The notes: generated by a model not told the origin, from the letters alone. A stretch of DNA of 17,525 nucleotides from an uncultured Rhodanobacteraceae bacterium (GCA_937928755.1 CALEZI010000143.1:1-17525); one strand, 5' to 3'. Numbered from the stretch's first letter, positions 7,250 through 16,745 are shown. Translations and numbers: made by a program.

Positions 7250-8677
7250 ATGAACTCGAAGTCGCTCAAGATTGCCCTGTTGCTCGGCGCGCTGACTACG
7301 TCCGCCATGACCAACGCCGACGCACAAAGCTGCGGCGCACTGCCGACCCACATGCGCGCCGCGCGCATTCACGCGCCGGGTGGCCCGGAGGCGCTGCGCG
7401 TCGAGTCGGTGCCGGTGCCGACGCCCGCCGCGGGCGAGGTGCTGGTCCGGGTACACCACGCAAGCGTCAATCCGGTCGACTGGAAGCTGCAGCAGGCCGG
7501 GCGACTGCCGTTCCCGGCCACGCCGGGTGGCGACTTCGCCGGCGAAATCGTGGCGCGCGGCGCGGGCGTCGACGGCTACGACTGCGGCGACCAGGTCGCC
7601 GGCATCGTCGACCAGGCGGCGCGCGGCGGCAGCTACGCCGAATACCTGAGTGTGCCAGTCAGCGAGATCGTGCCGCGACCGGCGGCGTTCTCCATGGCGG
7701 AGGCGGCCGCTTATCCGACCGTTGCCGTCGCCGCCTGGCGCTATCTGGTGGTCGCTGCCAATGTGCAGGCCGGCGAGCGCGTGCTGGTGCATGGCGGCGC
7801 CGGTGGCGTCGGATCGATGGTGGTGCAGATCGCCAGGGCGCGCGGGGCCGAGGTGATCGCCACCGCATCGGAGCGCAACCACGATTACTTGCGCGAGGTG
7901 GGTGTCGTCCAGGCCATCGACTACCGCAGTACGCGATTCGAGGACGTCGTGAAGGAGGTCGACATCGTCGTCGATACCGTCGGCGGGGACACGCTGCTGC
8001 GCTCCGCGGCGGTGCTGCGCGACGGTGGTCGGCTGGTCACGCTGGTCGGCAATGTGCCGCCCGAGTTGTGCGCCGACGGTCGCATCCTGTGCCCGCCGAG
8101 GGCGCCGTGGAACGTCCGCCAGGGACTCGAAGGCGTGGCCACGCTGATCGCCGCCGGCAAGCTCAAGGTCAACATCGACCGCAGCTACGGGCTCGACGGC
8201 ATCGTCGCCGCGCAGCAGTACAACCGTGATGGACACACGCGCGGCAAGGTCGTGATCGACATCGGGCCGGGTGTAGAGGCAGCCGTCCGTGTCCCGCTGC
8301 AGGCCTACCTCGATGGCCACGCGACTGGCCTGGAAAGCCACTTCCGGCGAGCCTTCTCCGACGACGCGATCCTGGTCGGCACCAAGGACGGCCGTTACGG
8401 CCAGCGCAGCGCGAAGGACTACATCGCACAGTCCGCCAGTGGCCACGCCCCGGCCGACGAAGATCGCCGCCGCCGCTGGATCCGCTCGGTCACGGTGACC
8501 GGCAAGGTGGCGACCGCCGTGATCGAGCTCGATTACCCGTCGATGCGCGCGCTCGACCACATGAGCCTGGTCAAGTTCGCGGATGGCTGGAAGATCGTGG
8601 TCAAGGCCTATGACGCGTGGACGCCGGCCCTCGCTGGACCGTCGGCGAGTGGTCCGAGCTCAGCGAGGCGACATTGA
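7250..8677 (+). CDS. exported MDR quinone-oxidoreductase fused to an NTF2-like domain
   Basis: This 475-residue protein starts at ATG 7250 (MNSKSLKIALLLGALTTSAM), giving a Sec-type signal peptide cleaved near ADAQ. Residues about 35-340 are a zinc-independent medium-chain dehydrogenase/reductase: a GroES-like part with SVNPVDWK and TPGGDFAGEIV, then a Rossmann fold with VHGGAGGVGSMVVQIA (GGAGGVG at 182-188) and DTVGGD. Family members reduce quinones or enones with NADPH. Residues about 342-457 (QAYLDGHATGLESHFRRAFS to KFADGWKIVVKAYDAW) match the NTF2-like/lumazine-binding-2 (SnoaL-like) fold. An alternative start at 7352 would make it cytoplasmic but lacks a ribosome site. Cofactor supply outside the cytoplasm would be a problem; the signal carries no twin-arginine. 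The fusion is unusual. The 302 bases downstream (8678-8979) hold nothing I can name. Confidence 0.8.
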   Translation: MNSKSLKIALLLGALTTSAMTNADAQSCGALPTHMRAARIHAPGGPEALRVESVPVPTPAAGEVLVRVHHASVNPVDWKLQQAGRLPFPATPGGDFAGEIVARGAGVDGYDCGDQVAGIVDQAARGGSYAEYLSVPVSEIVPRPAAFSMAEAAAYPTVAVAAWRYLVVAANVQAGERVLVHGGAGGVGSMVVQIARARGAEVIATASERNHDYLREVGVVQAIDYRSTRFEDVVKEVDIVVDTVGGDTLLRSAAVLRDGGRLVTLVGNVPPELCADGRILCPPRAPWNVRQGLEGVATLIAAGKLKVNIDRSYGLDGIVAAQQYNRDGHTRGKVVIDIGPGVEAAVRVPLQAYLDGHATGLESHFRRAFSDDAILVGTKDGRYGQRSAKDYIAQSASGHAPADEDRRRRWIRSVTVTGKVATAVIELDYPSMRALDHMSLVKFADGWKIVVKAYDAWTPALAGPSASGPSSARRH

Positions 8678-8979
8678 TCACGCGCGACGGCGCCGCGGCT
8701 TCGAGCGCCGGGCGCGGGCGATGGATCAACACCCAGCAGCGAGGCAATTGACCGCCCACTGCAGTTCGAAGCCATCGGCGCTGGTCTCGCTCGGATGAGC
8801 GTCGACAGGCCAACCGGCAAACGCACCCTGCCCTGGATTCCGCCTTGCGCCGGTTGTCCGCATTCGCAGTCGGCAGGCATGATCGTGATGCAGGCGCGGA
8901 ATTGTCCACGGTCGGCATGACCGCCGAATCCCGCTCCCACGCGCCGTTGGACAAATGAGAAGCGACGGAGGAGCACCTC

Positions 8980-9585
8980 ATGCAGATAACCGAGATGATC
9001 GAGGCGATCCAGAAAGCGCTGCAGATCGATGTCGACGGCAAGGCCGGGTCGCAGACCTGGGGAGCGATCTACTCGGCACTCGTGGCCAAGGAGATCGACG
9101 GTGCAAGCCCGGAGTCCGCCATATCGGCGGTCGACCCGCGTAGCGAAGCCGCGATTGCGACCCTTCTGGAACCAGTCCGACCGATGGCGCGATCCTTGGT
9201 GCAGAAATGCGCGGCGAACGGCATCGACATCAAGATCATCGGCGGCACCCGCACCTACGCCGAGCAGGATGCGTTGTACGCGCAAGGACGCACTAAGCCC
9301 GGCAAGATCGTCACCAAAGCGCGCGGCGGCCATTCCAATCACAACTTCGGCATTGCCTTCGACATCGGCGTGTTCTCGGGGACGAAGTACCTTGGCGATT
9401 CGCCCAAATACAGAGCCGCTGGTGTGCTCGGCACGGACCTCGGTCTCGAATGGGGCGGCAACTGGACCTCGATTGTCGATCAGCCGCATTTCCAGTTGCG
9501 ACCTGCCTGGGCGGCAGCGCTCACCGAGAAACAGATGCTGACGGAACTGCGTCGTCGCGTGGCAGAAGGCATCGACGTGTTCTGA
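8980..9585 (+). CDS. peptidoglycan-binding M15 family L-Ala-D-Glu/D-Ala peptidase
   Basis: This 201-residue protein starts at ATG 8980 behind GGAGGAG, 8 bases away. Residues 1-35 are a compact peptidoglycan-binding-like helix set (MIEAIQKALQIDVDGKAGSQ, then TWGAIYSAL). Residues about 65-195 are an M15 (VanY/CwlK-like) zinc peptidase. GTRTYAEQDALYAQGRT is at 89-105. The SxHxxGxAxD motif runs S119 to D128, with H121 and D128 as zinc ligands. LEWGGNW contains the likely catalytic E157, and QPHF gives the third ligand H170. It would cut peptide stems of peptidoglycan. No signal peptide, holin or phage gene is near, so it is either a domesticated phage endolysin or a housekeeping cytoplasm-synthesised enzyme exported by another route. 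Confidence 0.88.
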   Translation: MQITEMIEAIQKALQIDVDGKAGSQTWGAIYSALVAKEIDGASPESAISAVDPRSEAAIATLLEPVRPMARSLVQKCAANGIDIKIIGGTRTYAEQDALYAQGRTKPGKIVTKARGGHSNHNFGIAFDIGVFSGTKYLGDSPKYRAAGVLGTDLGLEWGGNWTSIVDQPHFQLRPAWAAALTEKQMLTELRRRVAEGIDVF

Positions 9586-9731
9586 GATGCGCTACGCGGG
9601 TGAAGCGTCTCCGCCGGATCGCGACCAACCAACGCCCATCGTGCCACATGCGTGACGGTGGATACAGCACGATGAAGCGTGTGCGGGAATCCGCCTTACG
9701 CGAGTTGAGCCGCACCGCCGATCGCCGTTCA

Positions 9732-9794
9732 TGCGCGCCAGCGCGCGCGAAAAATCCGTCATTGTGCGCCGCCAGCGCGCCGGAAAAATCCGCA
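9732..9794. repeat. two imperfect tandem copies of a ~31-bp GC-palindrome unit
   Basis: Copies at 9732-9761 and 9763-9794 each consist of a GCGCGCCAGCGCGC-like palindrome followed by GAAAAATCCG(T/C)CATT (two small differences between copies). The A-run follows the hairpin on the plus strand, so neither copy is a terminator for either flanking convergent gene. The 219-base gap 9586-9804 shows no gene. Confidence 0.55.
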
Positions 9795-9804
9795 TTCGGT
9801 CTAC

Positions 9805-10206
9805 TCACGGCGTTGTCCAGTCCTCGATCTGCAGATCCGGTACTTGACCGAAAACCCTGTCGTTGGTCACAAGCACCGTGCTCGTTCCCAGTGCATGTGC
9901 GGCAATCAACCGGTCGAGCGGCGCGAGATTCTTCCCCGCGATCTCCATTCTCGCCCGGAGCGCGCCATAGACCTCGGCGATCGCGCCGTCCCAAGGCAAT
10001 ACGTCGACCCGAAGCAAGAACTCATCGACCGCGATTTTGAGGCGCGTTGCCTCCGGGCGCCGAGCCAGCCCGAACGCCAACTCACCAGCCGTTATCGCGC
10101 TCACGCACAGGCTGGACATCGAATGATCTTGCACCCGGTCCACCAGCGCCGTATGCCGCCGCAAGAGGAGGCTGACGATGTTGGTATCGAGCATGTAGCG
10201 CTTCAC
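9805..10206 (-). CDS. vapC: VapC toxin, PIN-domain ribonuclease
   Basis: This 133-residue protein starts at GTG 10206, whose GTGA overlaps the stop codon of vapB by 4 bases; ATG at codon 5 is an alternative. All PIN-domain acidic residues are present: D7 in MLDTNIVSLLL, E42 in TAGELAFGLARR, D98 in LAPLDRLIAAHA and D116 in VTNDRVF. The family cuts specific tRNA or rRNA sites when not bound by VapB, halting translation. The length is normal and the gene looks intact. Translational coupling with vapB through the overlap is the usual way the ratio of toxin to antitoxin is kept. The target RNA cannot be read from sequence. Confidence 0.93.
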   Translation of the reverse strand: MKRYMLDTNIVSLLLRRHTALVDRVQDHSMSSLCVSAITAGELAFGLARRPEATRLKIAVDEFLLRVDVLPWDGAIAEVYGALRARMEIAGKNLAPLDRLIAAHALGTSTVLVTNDRVFGQVPDLQIEDWTTP

Positions 10207-10460
10207 GCCTGGACGTCCGTGAACGGATCGCGATCGCCGGCATCGCCCTGATCGCGATCGACCAGGAAGTCAGACGGAACCTCGACCCCATCAAGGGCCG
10301 CAAAGAAGCCCTTCCAGTCGGGTGGTTTGCGAGAAAGGATGATGTCTCCCGTCTGCTCGTCCTGGCGGATGAAAACCTCCTTGGTATCGAAACGAAAGGC
10401 CGCCGGCAGCCGTACCGCCTGACTGCGACCGTTCGTGAACACCTTTGCCGTCTGGCTCAT
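10203..10460 (-). CDS. vapB: VapB antitoxin, AbrB/SpoVT swapped-hairpin type
   Basis: This 85-residue protein starts at the second of two adjacent ATGs (10458-10460): GGGAGG at 10466-10471 is 5 bases from it but only 2 from the first ATG (10461-10463). Residues 3-45 (QTAKVFTNGRSQAVRLPAAF, then FDTKEVFIRQDEQTGDIILS) are an AbrB/SpoVT DNA-binding domain. The C-terminal part (PPDWKGFFAALDG and an acidic tail) is the part that wraps and inactivates VapC. The complex normally represses its own promoter, and a candidate operator lies just upstream. Confidence 0.93.
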   Translation of the reverse strand: MSQTAKVFTNGRSQAVRLPAAFRFDTKEVFIRQDEQTGDIILSRKPPDWKGFFAALDGVEVPSDFLVDRDQGDAGDRDPFTDVQA

Positions 10461-10478
10461 CATGGCCTCCCACAGTCG

Positions 10479-10518
10479 TGATAGATATCATGGTATACGG
10501 CAGGTGGTGGTGCTGCAA
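10479..10518 (-). promoter_or_regulatory. candidate vapBC promoter and operator
   Basis: On the minus strand, TTGCAG (complement of 10513-10518) and TACCAT (complement of 10490-10495) are separated by 17 bases, a fair sigma70-type pair. TGATAGATATCA at 10479-10490 is a 5-bp inverted repeat around GA that abuts and overlaps the -10 region, and GTATAC lies beside it. This fits the autoregulatory site of a VapBC complex. It is a reading by eye, without a known operator to compare. Confidence 0.4.
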
Positions 10519-10600
10519 GGAGGCCTTGACCCAACCAGCGAGCAAGTCTGGTCGCTTGACGAATTCCCGACTGCCATCAATTGCTGCTTCAATTGCTGTT

Positions 10601-10674
10601 CTTGTGGGCGGGATTCCCGCGAGTCTTGCGGCATTCGGAGCCAAAGGCTCGCGGGATAAACCCGCTCCCACAAG
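10601..10674. repeat. REP-type hairpin of the GTGGGAGCGGGTTTATCCCGCGA family
   Basis: The left arm CTTGTGGGCGGGATTCCCGC (10601-10620, continuing GAG) pairs with the right arm at 10648-10674 (CTCGCGGGATAAACCCGCTC followed by CCACAAG). The central 24-base loop is unpaired. This is the common dispersed palindrome of pseudomonads and xanthomonads. The right arm is the well-kept one; the left arm has lost a few bases. It is unrelated to the hairpins at 16529-17525. Confidence 0.7.
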
Positions 10675-10696
10675 AGCGCGCAGCGGAGCGCCGGCG

Positions 10697-10866
10697 CCAC
10701 GGCCCTTGTCGTCCTGGTGCCAGAGATTGCTGAAGCGCGAGATCTCGACCAGCTTCTCGGGAGCGCCTGCCGCCAGCATGTAGCAGCGATGGACGCCGGT
10801 GTGGATGGCGCCATGGTTGTTCATGGCGAACACTTCGCTGGTCGCTTGCTTCGCCTCAAGCCCGGC
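10697..10866 (-). pseudogene. possible truncated remnant of an NTF2-like (SnoaL/DUF4440) protein
   Basis: The minus-strand translation reads EVFAMNNHGAIHTGVHRCYM, then LAAGAPEKLVEISRFSNLWH and QDDKGRG, before running into the REP-derived APLRALVGAGLSRE. The coding-like half resembles the last strands of NTF2-like proteins (HTGxHR ... EISRFxNLW ... DGxW). The expected final strand is replaced by the repeat. No start codon with a ribosome site is present, and the upstream end meets the glycine riboswitch of gcvP. It is a short match seen by eye, so the family call is tentative; it may be a chance open frame. Confidence 0.33.
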
Positions 10867-10892
10867 AGCGGGTGACCCATGGTAGTCTTCTC

Positions 10893-11056
10893 GCGCCGCG
10901 TGGGAGAGCCCGGATTCGTCCGGCGCCGAAGGAGCAACCGCCCCGGAATCTCTCAGGCCAAAGGACCTCGCGGCGCCGTTCATCATCTGGAAAGAGGCAG
11001 GTCCAACAGGGCCGGTCCGCCGAAGGGGTTACGCTCTCAGGCAAAAGAGACAGATG
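10893..11056 (+). ncRNA. tandem glycine riboswitch
   Basis: Two aptamers lie in series upstream of gcvP. Aptamer 1 is 10893-10976: the closing stem GCGCCGCG (10893-10900) pairs perfectly with CGCGGCGC (10969-10976); it contains GGAGAG, GCCGAAGGAGCAA (10925-10937) and CTCTCAGGCCAAAGGAC (10950-10966). Aptamer 2 is 10984-11056: CATCTG (10984-10989) pairs with CAGATG (11051-11056), with GCCGAAGGGG (11019-11028) and CTCTCAGGCAAAAGAGACAG (11034-11053). The linker is 7 bases. These are the conserved blocks of the glycine (gcvT-type) riboswitch. Glycine binding normally turns on the glycine cleavage genes, and here the target is gcvP alone. Confidence 0.95.
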
Positions 11057-11065
11057 GGGCACACC

Positions 11066-11083
11066 AAACGCTTAGCCGCGTTT
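11066..11083 (+). promoter_or_regulatory. candidate expression-platform hairpin of the glycine riboswitch
   Basis: AAACGC (11066-11071) pairs with GCGTTT (11078-11083) over a TTAGCC loop, ten bases after aptamer 2. A single extra T follows, so it is not a classical terminator. The GGAG of gcvP lies at 11103-11106. The switching mode, transcriptional or translational, cannot be settled by eye. Confidence 0.3.
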
Positions 11084-11114
11084 TGCCGCCCTGTCCGTCT
11101 TCGGAGTTCCTGCC

Positions 11115-13988
<2,874 letters not shown>

Positions 13989-14010
13989 ACCGCAGGCCTG
14001 TGGGAGTTCG

Positions 14011-14075
14011 GGTCGCCTCTGCCGGTTCCTTGTTCGCGCATCGAACTGGCGGCGACCGTGCGTGCTGCTTTTTTT
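14011..14075 (+). terminator. long hairpin with T7 run after gcvP
   Basis: GGTCGCC (14011-14017) pairs with GGCGACC (14051-14057), and inside it GCCGGTTC (14021-14028) pairs with GAACTGGC (14043-14050) with one G-T pair. Seven T residues follow at 14069-14075, 11 bases from the stem. The spacing is longer than ideal, but the stem is strong and it lies 22 bases past the gcvP stop. Confidence 0.45.
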
Positions 14076-14166
14076 GTCCGCAAAGGACGCAAAGGAAAGC
14101 GAAGCCAGTAGAACCCCAACCCTTTGCTTCTTTGCTCCCTTTGCGTTCTTTGCGTCCTTTGCGGAC
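14076..14166. repeat. CAAAGGACG-type inverted repeat with internal heptad repetition
   Basis: GTCCGCAAAGGACGCAAAG (14076-14094) is the exact reverse complement of the last 19 bases of the right arm, 14148-14166. The right arm is extended leftwards by further CTTTGC(T/G)TC-like units from about 14121, so it is a short-period repeat in itself. It lies between the convergent gcvP and TSUP genes. No T-run follows the hairpin on either strand, so it is a dispersed repeat rather than a terminator. Confidence 0.65.
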
Positions 14167-14231
14167 GAATCTCTTCTTTCAACAACTTGCGTTATGTTCG
14201 GTGGAAGCGGGCTTCGCCCGCGATGCATCTC

Positions 14232-15014
14232 CTACAACACCCCGCCGATCAGCCCCAATCCCACCAGCACCAGGCCCACCGCGACGATGCGCTGGACCAA
14301 CGGCATCTTCGCCTTCTTCAGCCACTTCGTACCCAGCCACGCACCGGCGAATGCCGCGACGCAGGCGACACCGATCAGCTTCAGCAGGTCCGGCGACGCG
14401 TCGGCAAGCGAGAGCATTCCGCCGCCGTAGAAGGCCAGACGGGTCAGGTCGATCGCGATCGCGATGACCACGCCGGTGGCGACGAAGGCGGTCGCATCGA
14501 GTCCGCACTTGACCAGAAACATCGACCGCAACGCGCCCTGGTGGCCGGACAAGCCGCCGAAAAAGCCACTGAGCAACCCGCCGAGTGGCATCCAGCGGGT
14601 CGACAGTTGCAGGTTCTTGATGCGCGGATGGCCCTCGATCAGCACGAAGGCCAGGATCAGGATACCGATCACGCACTTGACCGGCGCGACGACGAATTCG
14701 CGCTGACCGATGGAGTATCGCCCCCACGAGTCCAGTCCCGACAACTGGCCGAGCAGCCAGGCACCGGCAAAGGCGGCGATCACTGCCGTCGGCAGGAATC
14801 GCAGCAGCACCTTGGCGTCGGCAGAGCGCGCCAGCAGCGCGCCCTTGAACAGGTTGTTGGCCAGATGCACCACGGCGGTCGCGGCGATCGCCATCGGCAA
14901 CGGCGCGAACAGCGCGAACGCCGGCAACAACAAGGTGCCAAGGCCAAAACCCGAATACAGGGTCAGCAACGACGCGCCGAAGGCGACGGCGACGATCAGC
15001 GCGTAATCGAACAC
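14232..15014 (-). CDS. TSUP family (TauE/SafE-like) membrane permease
   Basis: The protein has 260 residues from GTG 15014; no better in-frame start exists after the upstream stop, and the ribosome site is weak, suggesting translational coupling. About eight hydrophobic segments are arranged in two halves: YALIVAVAFGASLLTLYSGF, MAIAATAVVHLANNLFKGA, VLLRFLPTAVIAAFAGAWLL, CVIGILILAFVLIEG, then GGLLSGFFGGLSGHQGALRS, ATGVVIAIAIDLTRLAFYGG, LIGVACVAAFAGAWLGTKWL and IVAVGLVLVGLGLIGGVL. The repeated GGLSG-type motif and two-fold layout are typical of TSUP anion/organosulfur transporters. It starts 18 bases after the hydantoinase gene ends, so they probably share a transcript. Substrate unknown. Confidence 0.88.
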   Translation of the reverse strand: MFDYALIVAVAFGASLLTLYSGFGLGTLLLPAFALFAPLPMAIAATAVVHLANNLFKGALLARSADAKVLLRFLPTAVIAAFAGAWLLGQLSGLDSWGRYSIGQREFVVAPVKCVIGILILAFVLIEGHPRIKNLQLSTRWMPLGGLLSGFFGGLSGHQGALRSMFLVKCGLDATAFVATGVVIAIAIDLTRLAFYGGGMLSLADASPDLLKLIGVACVAAFAGAWLGTKWLKKAKMPLVQRIVAVGLVLVGLGLIGGVL

Positions 15015-15032
15015 GGTTGAGTCAGGTCCCGA

Positions 15033-16445
15033 TCAGGCATGCCGGCGCGCATTCGCCTCGAAGTACGGCGCATGCGTTGCACGGTGCAGATAACGCCCGC
15101 TGCCGCGCACCGCGCGCAGATCGCCGTCCACCCACGCCAGTCGCCCGCGCGTGAACGTGTGCGTGGCCAGGCCGGTCACGGTGCGACCCTCGAACACGTT
15201 GAAGTCGATGTTCTGGTGATGCGTCGCGGCGGAAATGGTTCGACTGCCCTGGGCATCCCAGATCACCAGATCCGCATCGGCACCGACGCGCACCGCGCCC
15301 TTGCGCGGATAGAGTCCAAAGATCTGCGCGGCGTTGGTCGAGGTCACGCGCACGAACTCGCTCGGCGTCAGGCGCCCGCTGCCGACGCCGTAATGCCAGA
15401 GCAGCGACATGCGGTCCTCGACGCCGGCACAACCATTCGGGATCTTCGTGAAATCGTCCTTGCCGGCGGCCTTCTGCGGCGCGCAGAAGCAGCAATGATC
15501 GGTCGCCGTCGTGTGCAGATGGCCGGCCTGAAGGCCCGCCCACAGCGCATCCTGGTGGTGCTTCGATCGGAACGGCGGGCTCATGACATGGCCTGCAGCG
15601 AAGGTGAAGTCCGGGTTCTGGTACACCGAGTCATCGATCAGCAGATGCCCCGCGAGCACTTCGCCGAACACCCGCTGGCCCTCGCCGCGCGCACGGGCGA
15701 TCGCCTGCAACGAATCTTCGGCCGAAACGTGCACCACATAAACCGGCGTGCCGAGCACCTCGGCAATGCGGATGGCGCGATTGGCGGCTTCACCCTCGAC
15801 CGCCGGTGGCCGCGACAGCGGATGGCCCTCGGGCCCGGTGATGCCGCGCGCGAGCAGTTGCTTCTGCAGGCGGAACACCAGCTCGCCGTTTTCCGCATGC
15901 ACGGTCGGCAGCGCGCCGAGTTCCATGCAGCGCGTGAAGCTCGACACCAGCGCTTCGTCGTCGCACATGATGGCGTTCTTGTAGGCCATGAAGTGCTTGA
16001 AGCTGGACACGCCGTGCTCGGTGGCCAGCGTGCCCATGTCGCGATGCACGCTGTCGTCCCACCAGGTGATTGCGACATGGAAACCGTAGTCCGCCGCCGC
16101 CTTCTCCGCCCAGCCGCGCCAGGTCTGGTAGGCCTCCATCAGCGATTGCTGCGGGTTGGGAATGACGAAATCGATGATGCTGGTGGTGCCGCCCGCCAGC
16201 CCCGCCGCAGTACCGGTATAGAAATCGTCGCTGGCGACCGTGCCCATGAACGGCAGTTGCATGTGCGTATGCGGATCGATGCCACCGGGCATCACCAGCC
16301 GGCCACCAGCGTCGACGATCTCGGCCCCGGCCGGCGCCTCCAGGCCCTCGCCGATCGCGGCGATCTTGCCGTCGGCCAGCAGCACGTCGGCGCGCCAGGC
16401 GGTTTCGGAATCGACGACCGTGCCGCCGCGGATCAGAGTGGACAT
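15033..16445 (-). CDS. hydA: D-hydantoinase / dihydropyrimidinase
   Basis: This 470-residue protein starts at ATG 16445 behind GGAG, 7 bases away. It hydrolyses the ring of dihydropyrimidines (reductive pyrimidine breakdown) or 5-substituted hydantoins. The full binuclear amidohydrolase site is visible: H59 and H61 in GGIDPHTHMQLPF, carboxylated K150 in SFKHFMAYK with catalytic Y155, H183 in TVHAENGE, H239 in VVHVSAE and D316 in TATDHCCFC. These positions match the known D-hydantoinase numbering almost exactly. The C-terminal tail has the usual YLHRATHAPYF. It leads a probable two-gene operon with the TSUP permease. Dihydropyrimidine dehydrogenase and beta-ureidopropionase genes are not visible here. 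Confidence 0.95.
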   Translation of the reverse strand: MSTLIRGGTVVDSETAWRADVLLADGKIAAIGEGLEAPAGAEIVDAGGRLVMPGGIDPHTHMQLPFMGTVASDDFYTGTAAGLAGGTTSIIDFVIPNPQQSLMEAYQTWRGWAEKAAADYGFHVAITWWDDSVHRDMGTLATEHGVSSFKHFMAYKNAIMCDDEALVSSFTRCMELGALPTVHAENGELVFRLQKQLLARGITGPEGHPLSRPPAVEGEAANRAIRIAEVLGTPVYVVHVSAEDSLQAIARARGEGQRVFGEVLAGHLLIDDSVYQNPDFTFAAGHVMSPPFRSKHHQDALWAGLQAGHLHTTATDHCCFCAPQKAAGKDDFTKIPNGCAGVEDRMSLLWHYGVGSGRLTPSEFVRVTSTNAAQIFGLYPRKGAVRVGADADLVIWDAQGSRTISAATHHQNIDFNVFEGRTVTGLATHTFTRGRLAWVDGDLRAVRGSGRYLHRATHAPYFEANARRHA

Positions 16446-16480
16446 AACGGGGCTCCAGATCGAATTGTGCGTAGCCCCCT

Positions 16481-16509
16481 ACGTTACGGCGACGCGGTCG
16501 CAACGTCAA
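16481..16509 (-). promoter_or_regulatory. candidate promoter of the hydantoinase gene
   Basis: On the minus strand TTGACG (complement of 16504-16509) and TAACGT (complement of 16481-16486) are 17 bases apart. The -35 matches five of six consensus bases; the -10 is weak. The pair lies 36 bases upstream of the ATG. Confidence 0.35.
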
Positions 16510-16526
16510 AGCAAGCCTTCGCCCCA

Positions 16527-16745
16527 GCAGGTCCAGACTTGTCTGGACGCTGTTGATCCTGCCGTTGCCGTCGCTCTGGTAGGTCCAGACTTGTCTGGAC
16601 GCTGTTGTTGCCTTTGCGCGGGTGAGTCTGACTTCAAAAGCGTCCAGACAAGTCTGGACCCACAAGATCACCAGCAAGGGCGACGGCAGCGGAAACAACG
16701 CTCTCGATCCTGCTGTTGCTTTGGTGGACCCAGACTTGTCTGGAC
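16527..16745. repeat. left REP cluster flanking the RAYT gene
   Basis: Four copies of the hairpin GTCCAGACTTGTCTGGAC (8-bp perfect arms, TT loop) lie at 16531-16548, 16583-16600, 16642-16659 (reverse orientation, loop AA) and 16728-16745 (first two bases altered to AC). The tetranucleotide 5' of each hairpin in its own orientation is GCAG, GTAG, GTGG and GTGG-like. The spacer at 16700-16727 is nearly the same as the spacer between the last two copies of the right cluster, but it lacks a hairpin on its left, so a unit has decayed. The mixed orientation is like bacterial interspersed mosaic elements. Confidence 0.9.

Noticed and set aside
7010..8560. A 516-residue minus-strand open frame opposite the MDR fusion gene.
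   Set aside because: The composition is that of an antisense shadow and no motif is present; the plus strand has two clear domains in order.
8980..9585. A prophage or its lysis cassette around the M15 peptidase.
   Set aside because: No holin, spanin, structural or integrase gene lies on either side, and the flanks are a reductase fusion and a vapBC operon.
14076..14166. An intrinsic terminator for gcvP or the TSUP gene.
   Set aside because: The T-run precedes the stem on the plus strand and appears as an A-run after it on the minus strand. The separate hairpin at 14011-14057, followed by those T residues, is the better candidate for gcvP.
15039..16556. A 505-residue plus-strand open frame opposite the hydantoinase gene.
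   Set aside because: It is histidine- and arginine-rich with no domain, while the minus strand has every hydantoinase catalytic residue.
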